9,595 nt of DNA. Origin: an uncultured Kiloniellales bacterium. Its GTDB lineage: Bacteria > Pseudomonadota > Alphaproteobacteria > Kiloniellales > JAKSDN01. Below the pieces are notes generated by a model. It was not told the origin of the DNA and ran no database searches. It saw only the letters and a list, made by a program, of their open reading frames with translations. How positions within the stretch are numbered: the first letter of the stretch is position 1; the number at the start of each line of letters is the position of its first letter. A program made the translations under genes and the position numbers. The DNA lies in contig CAMYMY010000107.1 in the NCBI GenBank assembly GCA_947259625.1, positions 1 through 9,595 of the forward strand, in the 5' to 3' direction. Shown here piece by piece: positions 5,275 to 9,595 of the stretch.

Positions 5275-6579
5275 TCACGTCCCGGTCAGGTCGAAATCTT
5301 CGTCGGGGAAGTACTTGGCGAGCCGGCAGTCGCCGCTGCGCGCGTGGCCTTCCATGCCTTCCAGCCGCGAGATCCGCGCCGCCGCCACGCCGACATCCCG
5401 GTTGGCCTCGCGGCTCATGCGCTGGTAGGTCACGGTCTTGATGAACTTGCCGACGCTGAGGCCCCCGGTGTAGCGGCCGGCGCCCTTGGTCGGCAGGATG
5501 TGGTTCGGTCCCGAGGACTTGTCGCCGTAGGTCACCGTGGTCTCCTCGCCGAGGAACAGCGAGCCGTAGTTGCGCAGGCGCGCGAGCCACCAGTCCGGAT
5601 CGGCGGCCTGGACCTCCAGGTGCTCGGGCGCGTAGCCGTCGCTGGTCACCGCCGCCGCCTCGCGCGTCTCGGCCAGGACCACCTCACCGTAGTCCGCCCA
5701 GGCGGCCCGCGCCGCCCCCTGGTTGGGTTCGGGCAGATCGCCGATCAGGCCGGGCATGAGCGCCATGACCGCCTCGGCCAGCTCGCGCGAGGTCGTCACC
5801 AGCCAGGCCGGCGAGTTGGGGCCGTGCTCGGCCTGGCTGACCAGGTCGGTCGCGACGACCTTGGGGTCCGCCGTCTCGTCGGCGATCACCAGGATCTCCG
5901 TTGGCCCGGCGAAGAGGTCGATGCCGACCCGGCCGTACAGCAAGCGCTTGGCCTCGGCGACGTACTGGTTGCCGGGCCCGACCAGGATGTCCGCGGGCTG
6001 GCCGCCGAACAGGCCGAAGGCGAGCGCGGCCACGCCCTGGACGCCGCCCAGGGTCAGGATCCGGTCGGCGCCCGCGAGGTCCAGGGTGTAGAGGATCGCC
6101 GGATCGACCCCGCCGCCGCGACCGGGCGGCGAGCAGGCGATGACGGTCTCGACCCCCGCCACCTTGGCCGTGGTCACCGACATGATCGCCGAGGCGACGT
6201 GGGCGTAGCGCCCGCCTGGCACGTAGCAGCCGGCGGTGGTCACGGGGATCAGCCGCTGGCCGGTGAACAGGCCGGGCGTCAGCTCGATCTCGAATTCCGT
6301 CATGCTGTCGAGCTGCGCCTTGGCGAAGTCGCGCACGCGGGCGTGGGCGAATCCGATGTCCTCCTTGAGGCGGTCGGGAACGCGGCCGGCCGCCTGGGCG
6401 ATCTCCTTCGCCGAGACCACGACTTCGCCCTGCCAGTCGTCCAGCTTGCGGGCGCAGTCGAGCGCCGCCGCCTCGCCGCCCGCCTCGATCTCTCGTAGCA
6501 TGCGCTCGACCGCCTCGCGCACGTCCGCCTCGCCGCTGGCCGCGGTCTTCTCCGCCCGTTTCAGATATTGTGTGGCCAT
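5275..6579 (-). CDS. hpsN: Histidinol-dehydrogenase-family enzyme, probable sulfopropanediol 3-dehydrogenase HpsN
   Basis: A 434-residue HisD-family zinc enzyme. HpsN oxidises (S)-2,3-dihydroxypropane-1-sulfonate with two NAD+ to (R)-sulfolactate, the same two-step alcohol-to-acid chemistry as HisD. Seen: GCYVPGG (117-123), VGPGNQYVAEAKR (200-212), DLFAGPTEIL (221-230), zinc ligands Gln249 and His252 (SQAEHG), catalytic Glu319-His320 (PEHLEV), Asp353 and His360 in GDKSSGPNH, and a late His412 (GMEGHARS). Start ATG at 6579, before MATQYLKRAEK, with GGGAGG 10 bases upstream; the frame is open to 6684 but that extension is not protein-like. HpsN rather than true HisD is favoured by that N-terminus, the C-terminal ending KYFPDEDFDLTG, and the SDR and MDR partners instead of his genes. 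First gene of the cluster; 131 bp separate it from the divergent DUF599 gene. Confidence 0.8.
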   Translation of the reverse strand: MATQYLKRAEKTAASGEADVREAVERMLREIEAGGEAAALDCARKLDDWQGEVVVSAKEIAQAAGRVPDRLKEDIGFAHARVRDFAKAQLDSMTEFEIELTPGLFTGQRLIPVTTAGCYVPGGRYAHVASAIMSVTTAKVAGVETVIACSPPGRGGGVDPAILYTLDLAGADRILTLGGVQGVAALAFGLFGGQPADILVGPGNQYVAEAKRLLYGRVGIDLFAGPTEILVIADETADPKVVATDLVSQAEHGPNSPAWLVTTSRELAEAVMALMPGLIGDLPEPNQGAARAAWADYGEVVLAETREAAAVTSDGYAPEHLEVQAADPDWWLARLRNYGSLFLGEETTVTYGDKSSGPNHILPTKGAGRYTGGLSVGKFIKTVTYQRMSREANRDVGVAAARISRLEGMEGHARSGDCRLAKYFPDEDFDLTGT

Positions 6580-6710
6580 CTCTCTCGGGCCTCCCGTCCC
6601 CATCCGCCGTCCGTCCCTCGCTACGCCAGTTTCCCCGAAGCGCCGAACGCAGGGAAGCGCAAAATGCCGTCGGCCTTGCGGCACACCCTCCAGCGGCTAA
6701 GCTGACTGCC

Positions 6711-7400
6711 ATGACCCTGTCCGACTTCACAGCCTTGGACTACGCGGCGCTCGGCTGGTTCCTGGCCTGCTGGACCGGCTATTCGATCTTCGCCGACTAC
6801 AGCCGCTGGAAGGAGCGCAGTACCACCGCGATCATGAGCGGCTATCGCCGGCAATGGATGCACGTGATGCTGCGCCGCGAGAATCGGATCGTCGACACCA
6901 ACATCCTCGGCAATCTCTTGAACGGCGTGGCGTTCTTCGCTTCGACCACGATCTTCGCGATCGGCGGCATGCTCGCCATGTTGGGGGCCGGCGACGTGGC
7001 GGTTCAGATCATCGCGGACCTGCCCTTCGCGGTCGAGACGTCGCGCTTGGCCTGGGAACTGAAGGCGCTGCTGCTGGTCCTGACGCTGGTCTTCGCCTTC
7101 TTCAAGTTCGCCTGGGCCTTCCGGCTGTACAACTACTGCTCGGTGTTGATCGGCGCCGCCCCGGCGGAGGTCGAGAACAACCCGGAGGCCGAGGCCCTGG
7201 CCGACCGGGCCGCCGCCATCAACAGCTTGGCCGCGCGCCATTTCAACCGAGGTCTCAGGGCCTATTTCTTCGCCCTGGCCGCGTTGTCGTGGTTCATCCA
7301 CCCGCTGCTGTTCATCGCAGCGGCGGCCTGGGTGGTCTTCGTGGTCCATCGCCGCGAATTCCGCTCGCGCTCGCTGCACATCATCGCGGACAAGCCTTGA
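6711..7400 (+). CDS. DUF599 family inner-membrane protein
   Basis: A 229-residue integral membrane protein with four hydrophobic segments, at about 10-30, 68-92, 117-137 and 183-212. Between the first and second is a basic, polar loop (SRWKERSTTAIMSGYRRQWM) and a RRENRIVDTN stretch. FKFAWAFRLYNYCSVLIG (131-148) is the family's most recognisable motif. The function of DUF599 proteins is unknown. ATG at 6711 was chosen because the protein-like N-terminus (MTLSDFTALDYAALGWF) begins there; the frame is open further upstream, but that part is not protein-like and overlaps hpsN. The ribosome site is weak. It diverges from hpsN over 131 bp and stops 4 bp before the end of the convergent MetE-like gene, so it is probably monocistronic. 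Confidence 0.85.
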   Translation: MTLSDFTALDYAALGWFLACWTGYSIFADYSRWKERSTTAIMSGYRRQWMHVMLRRENRIVDTNILGNLLNGVAFFASTTIFAIGGMLAMLGAGDVAVQIIADLPFAVETSRLAWELKALLLVLTLVFAFFKFAWAFRLYNYCSVLIGAAPAEVENNPEAEALADRAAAINSLAARHFNRGLRAYFFALAALSWFIHPLLFIAAAAWVVFVVHRREFRSRSLHIIADKP

Positions 7401-7404
7401 CCCG

Positions 7405-8457
7405 CTAGAGACCGTGCGCCGCCACGCAGAGGTTCCTGAGCTTTTCCATGGCCCGCGCGCGGCCCAATAGCCCGAGGCCACAGTCGGGCGCGGCGATCAG
7501 GCGCTCGGGCGCGATATACTCGAGCGCGGCCGTAAGGCGCGCGCGGATCTCCTCGACGCTCTCGACGCGGCTTTTGGCGATCGCCACGACGCCGAGGATG
7601 ACCTTGGTGTTGACGAAGCGCCCGAGCAGCGCGAGGTCGTTCGGCCGGTGCGCGTCCTCGATCGAGACGACGTCGATGGCCGCCCGATCGACCGCGTCGG
7701 CAAGCCGGAAATAGCTCTGCGGGTCGGCCTTCGGATAGTCGTCGCGGTCGAGCGCGTCGGGATAACCGCAGCACATGTGCATGACCCGGTTGACGCCTTC
7801 CGGGACGCCGCGAAAGCAGCGGTCGAGATGCTCGATGCCGTAGTCCAGGGCCGCGTCGGGCTTGCGCGCCAGCACCGGCTCGTCGACCTGGATCCAGGTG
7901 CAGCCCGCCTCGGCGAGCGCCCGGATCTCGGCGTTCAGCGCCTCGGCCAGGTCGGCGCCCAGCCTGCGCTCGTCGCCGTAGGCCCGGTCGACCGTCGTGT
8001 CGGCGATGGTCATAGGGCCCGGCAGGGTGACCTTGACCGGCCGGTCGGTGACCGCCTGCGCGACGCGCCAATCGCGCGGCAGGAAGGGCGCGCGGGCCCT
8101 GACCGGGCCGGTGATCCTCGGCAGCGCGGCATTGTAGGCGCCGCCGCGCAGGGCCTTCTTCTCGAGGGTCTCGAAATCGAAGCCGTCCAGGTGCCGGCAG
8201 TGGTAGTGGATATAGTTCTCGCGCCGGACCTCGCCGTCGGTCGGGATGTCGATGCCCGCGCCCAGCTGATCCTCGATGACCTCCCGGGCCGCGCGGGCGA
8301 AAATCGCCTCGGCCTCGTCGCCCATCTTTTCGATGGCCGTCAGGTAGTCCCGGGTCGGGTTCCCGGTATCCGGTCCCTCGGCGGCCTGGAACCAATCCAG
8401 AACCGGCACGTAGTCGGGCTTGGGATAGGCCCCGATGGTCGTGGTGAGCAGCGGCAT
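7405..8457 (-). CDS. Short MetE-like (catalytic-domain-only) zinc methyltransferase
   Basis: A 350-residue protein matching only the C-terminal catalytic barrel of cobalamin-independent methionine synthase (full MetE is about 750 residues). The four zinc ligands are in place: His227 and Cys229 (VMHMCCGY), Glu267 (SIEDAHRPND) and Cys326 (APDCGLGLLGR). VDEP (191-194) and TLPGPMT (144-150) are further family motifs. The start TTTIGAYPKPDYVP is intact. ATG at 8457 has a strong GGGAGGT 7 bases upstream. The spacing from Cys229 to Glu267 is longer than in E. coli MetE (38 versus 22). Short relatives include folate-independent methionine synthases (MesA-D types), epoxyalkane:coenzyme M transferase and uncharacterised thiol alkyltransferases, so a thiol acceptor is likely but the methyl donor is unknown. 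Follows the exported-protein gene by 19 bp, probably in one operon with it. Confidence 0.85.
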   Translation of the reverse strand: MPLLTTTIGAYPKPDYVPVLDWFQAAEGPDTGNPTRDYLTAIEKMGDEAEAIFARAAREVIEDQLGAGIDIPTDGEVRRENYIHYHCRHLDGFDFETLEKKALRGGAYNAALPRITGPVRARAPFLPRDWRVAQAVTDRPVKVTLPGPMTIADTTVDRAYGDERRLGADLAEALNAEIRALAEAGCTWIQVDEPVLARKPDAALDYGIEHLDRCFRGVPEGVNRVMHMCCGYPDALDRDDYPKADPQSYFRLADAVDRAAIDVVSIEDAHRPNDLALLGRFVNTKVILGVVAIAKSRVESVEEIRARLTAALEYIAPERLIAAPDCGLGLLGRARAMEKLRNLCVAAHGL

Positions 8458-8458
8458 T

Positions 8459-8474
8459 CTTCTGACCTCCCTTC
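8459..8474 (-). promoter_or_regulatory. Strong ribosome binding site of the MetE-like gene
   Basis: Reading leftward, GGAAGGGAGGT precedes the ATG at 8457 with a 7-base spacer (cagaaga). It fits the anti-Shine-Dalgarno far better than the other sites in the window, fixes the start codon, and suggests this gene is translated efficiently relative to the small gene upstream of it. Confidence 0.6.
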
Positions 8475-8476
8475 CG

Positions 8477-8848
8477 TCAGGGCTGCGCCGGGGCGCGGAC
8501 GATGGCGAGAAAATGCCTGGCCGCCGCGACGCCGTCCGACTCGCACCAGGCGCGGAAGCCGCCCAGGCCCCGGTTGCTCCACTCCAGGTCGGCGTCGACC
8601 CAGCCGGCGATGCGCAGCGCCTTGGCGTCGGCCTCGTTGAGCCCGGCGCGCGCGGTCAGCATGGCGATTTCCCGATGGTAGCCGGCCTCGACCTCGGGCG
8701 TCAGCAAGCCGCAGTAGCTGGTCACCCCGAGGTCATAGACGACGTGCCGCAGCGTACGCCGGTCCTCGCCCTCGTGCGCACCGGCAAGCGGCAGAGCGGC
8801 CAGTGCCGTCAATACGAGCCGGCCGAATTTGCCGCCCCGGAACGACAC
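8477..8848 (-). CDS. Small exported protein of unknown function
   Basis: A 123-residue protein that I do not recognise. The N-terminus is a plausible Sec signal peptide: basic residues (RGGKFGR), a hydrophobic core (LVLTALAALPLAG) and a likely cleavage after AGA (22-24). The mature part of about 99 residues is mostly helical-looking and mildly acidic, with two cysteines (Cys46 in TSYCGLL, Cys102 in AWCESDG) that could form one disulfide in the periplasm. GTG start at 8848, 40 bp after the aminotransferase stop; GAAGAGA lies about 8 bases upstream. The stop is 19 bp before the MetE-like gene. Composition and the clear signal support a real gene. Its company suggests an operon, but not what it does. 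Confidence 0.7.
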   Translation of the reverse strand: MSFRGGKFGRLVLTALAALPLAGAHEGEDRRTLRHVVYDLGVTSYCGLLTPEVEAGYHREIAMLTARAGLNEADAKALRIAGWVDADLEWSNRGLGGFRAWCESDGVAAARHFLAIVRAPAQP

Positions 8849-8888
8849 CGGACCGTCTCTTCGATCCGCGCGACCGGCGGTCTACGGG

Positions 8889-9595
8889 TCACTGCGCCTT
8901 GAGCACGCTCCGCAGTTTCTCCGTCATCTCGGAAATATGCTGGTCCTCGCAGACCAGGGGCGGCGCGATCAGGGCGCAGTCGCCGGTCAGTTTGGCCATC
9001 AATCCGGCCGCGTAGAGTTCCTGCATGACCGCGAGGCCGCGCTCGCCCGGCGCGCCCTTGGGCGCGAGATCGATCCCGGCCAGCATGCCGTAGCCGCGGA
9101 TATCGGTGACCACCGGCAGGTCCTCGAGCGAGAAGACCGCTTCGAGGAATCGCGGCGACATCTTTGCCGCCCGGTCGAACAGGCCCTCCTCCTCGTAGAT
9201 CGTCAGCGCGGCGTGGGAGGCCGCAGAGGCGACCGGACAGCCGGAGTAGGTGTAGCCGTGGAACAACTCGACCGCGGACTCGGGCACGGCCTGGGTGATG
9301 GTGTCGTAGATCTTCTCGCTGCAGGCTACGGCGCCCATGGGCACGACGCCATTGGTCAGCGCCTTGGCCATGGTAATCATGTCGGGCACCACGCCGAAGC
9401 TGTCCGAGCCGAAGGGCTTGCCGGTGCGACCGAAGCCGCAGATCACCTCGTCGAAGATCAACAGAATGTGGTTCTGGTCGCAGATCTCGCGCAGGCGCTG
9501 CAGATAGCCCTTGGGCGGCACCAGGCAGCCGATCGAGCCGGCGATCGGCTCGACGATGCAGGCGGCGATGGACTCCGCGCCGTGCAGGTCGACCA
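8889..9595 (-). CDS. Class III PLP-dependent aminotransferase, C-terminal part (cut by window end)
   Basis: The frame is open to the window edge; 234 C-terminal residues are visible and about 200 N-terminal ones lie outside. Class III (fold type I) transaminases move an amino group from an omega-amino donor to pyruvate or 2-oxoglutarate. Seen, counting from the first complete codon: VEPIAGSIG (14-22), Asp48 in IFDEVICGFGRTG (contacts the PLP nitrogen), the Schiff-base Lys77 in TMAKALTNG, and the HGYTYSG motif. In the last of these the usual following His-Pro reads Cys-Pro. It resembles omega-amino acid:pyruvate (beta-alanine-type) aminotransferases. Taurine:pyruvate aminotransferase is a relative and would suit a sulfonate theme, but nothing visible decides the donor. 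First visible gene of the right-hand minus-strand cluster. Confidence 0.9.
   Translation of the reverse strand, partial: VDLHGAESIAACIVEPIAGSIGCLVPPKGYLQRLREICDQNHILLIFDEVICGFGRTGKPFGSDSFGVVPDMITMAKALTNGVVPMGAVACSEKIYDTITQAVPESAVELFHGYTYSGCPVASAASHAALTIYEEEGLFDRAAKMSPRFLEAVFSLEDLPVVTDIRGYGMLAGIDLAPKGAPGERGLAVMQELYAAGLMAKLTGDCALIAPPLVCEDQHISEMTEKLRSVLKAQ

Noticed and set aside
4837..6498. 553-codon open frame on the + strand opposite hpsN and hpsO
   Set aside because: Low-complexity composition typical of antisense frames in GC-rich coding DNA; the minus-strand enzymes explain the region.
5275..6579. Histidine-biosynthesis hisD
   Set aside because: Family matches, but the N- and C-terminal ends and the SDR/MDR partners fit sulfopropanediol dehydrogenase better; no his genes are nearby. 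Not fully excluded without a tree.
6580..6710. Promoters for the divergent hpsN and DUF599 genes
   Set aside because: The 131-bp gap must hold them, but no convincing -35/-10 pair or operator palindrome could be placed by eye.

Overview
The window is a gene-dense, high-GC stretch whose content fits an alphaproteobacterium, most likely Rhodospirillales-like. The best clue is an alphaproteobacterial intergenic palindrome (core gccgggtcaagcccggc) at 4362-4447. The gene families and GTG starts agree. The assignment is inference from style; no rRNA or marker gene is present.

Left part (1-2293). The window opens inside nhaA (Na+/H+ antiporter, + strand). Its native coding sequence appears to end near 750. 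It then runs as about 48 unrelated residues through the antisense of the first ~33 codons of a minus-strand ion-channel gene (859-761), which still carries a start, a ribosome site and an extended -10 box. This is either a recombination scar or a chimeric assembly join. Next come a small Cys-rich protein with a C-terminal membrane segment (1364-1020), enclosed by two copies of a 44-bp imperfect direct repeat, and a TauE/SafE-type anion exporter (2293-1550).

Middle part (2488-6579). A membrane-anchored Sel1-repeat protein (+ strand) converges on a three-gene minus-strand cluster: a histidinol-dehydrogenase-family enzyme (6579-5275), an SDR (5264-4503) and a zinc MDR (4284-3289). This set and order match the hpsN-hpsO-hpsP genes for 2,3-dihydroxypropane-1-sulfonate (DHPS) oxidation to sulfolactate. 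DHPS is a C3 sulfonate released from sulfoquinovose and algal material. The TauE/SafE gene 1 kb away could export the sulfite that later desulfonation would release. No uptake system, desulfonase or regulator lies in the window. The alphaproteobacterial palindrome sits between the SDR and the MDR.

Right part (6711-9595). A DUF599 membrane protein (+) diverges from hpsN and converges, 4 bp apart, on a second minus-strand cluster: a class III aminotransferase (cut by the window end), a small exported protein of unknown function and a short MetE-like zinc methyltransferase with all four zinc ligands but no MetE N-terminal half. No RNA genes, CRISPR or insertion sequences were seen. No gene-free stretch exceeds 300 bases.
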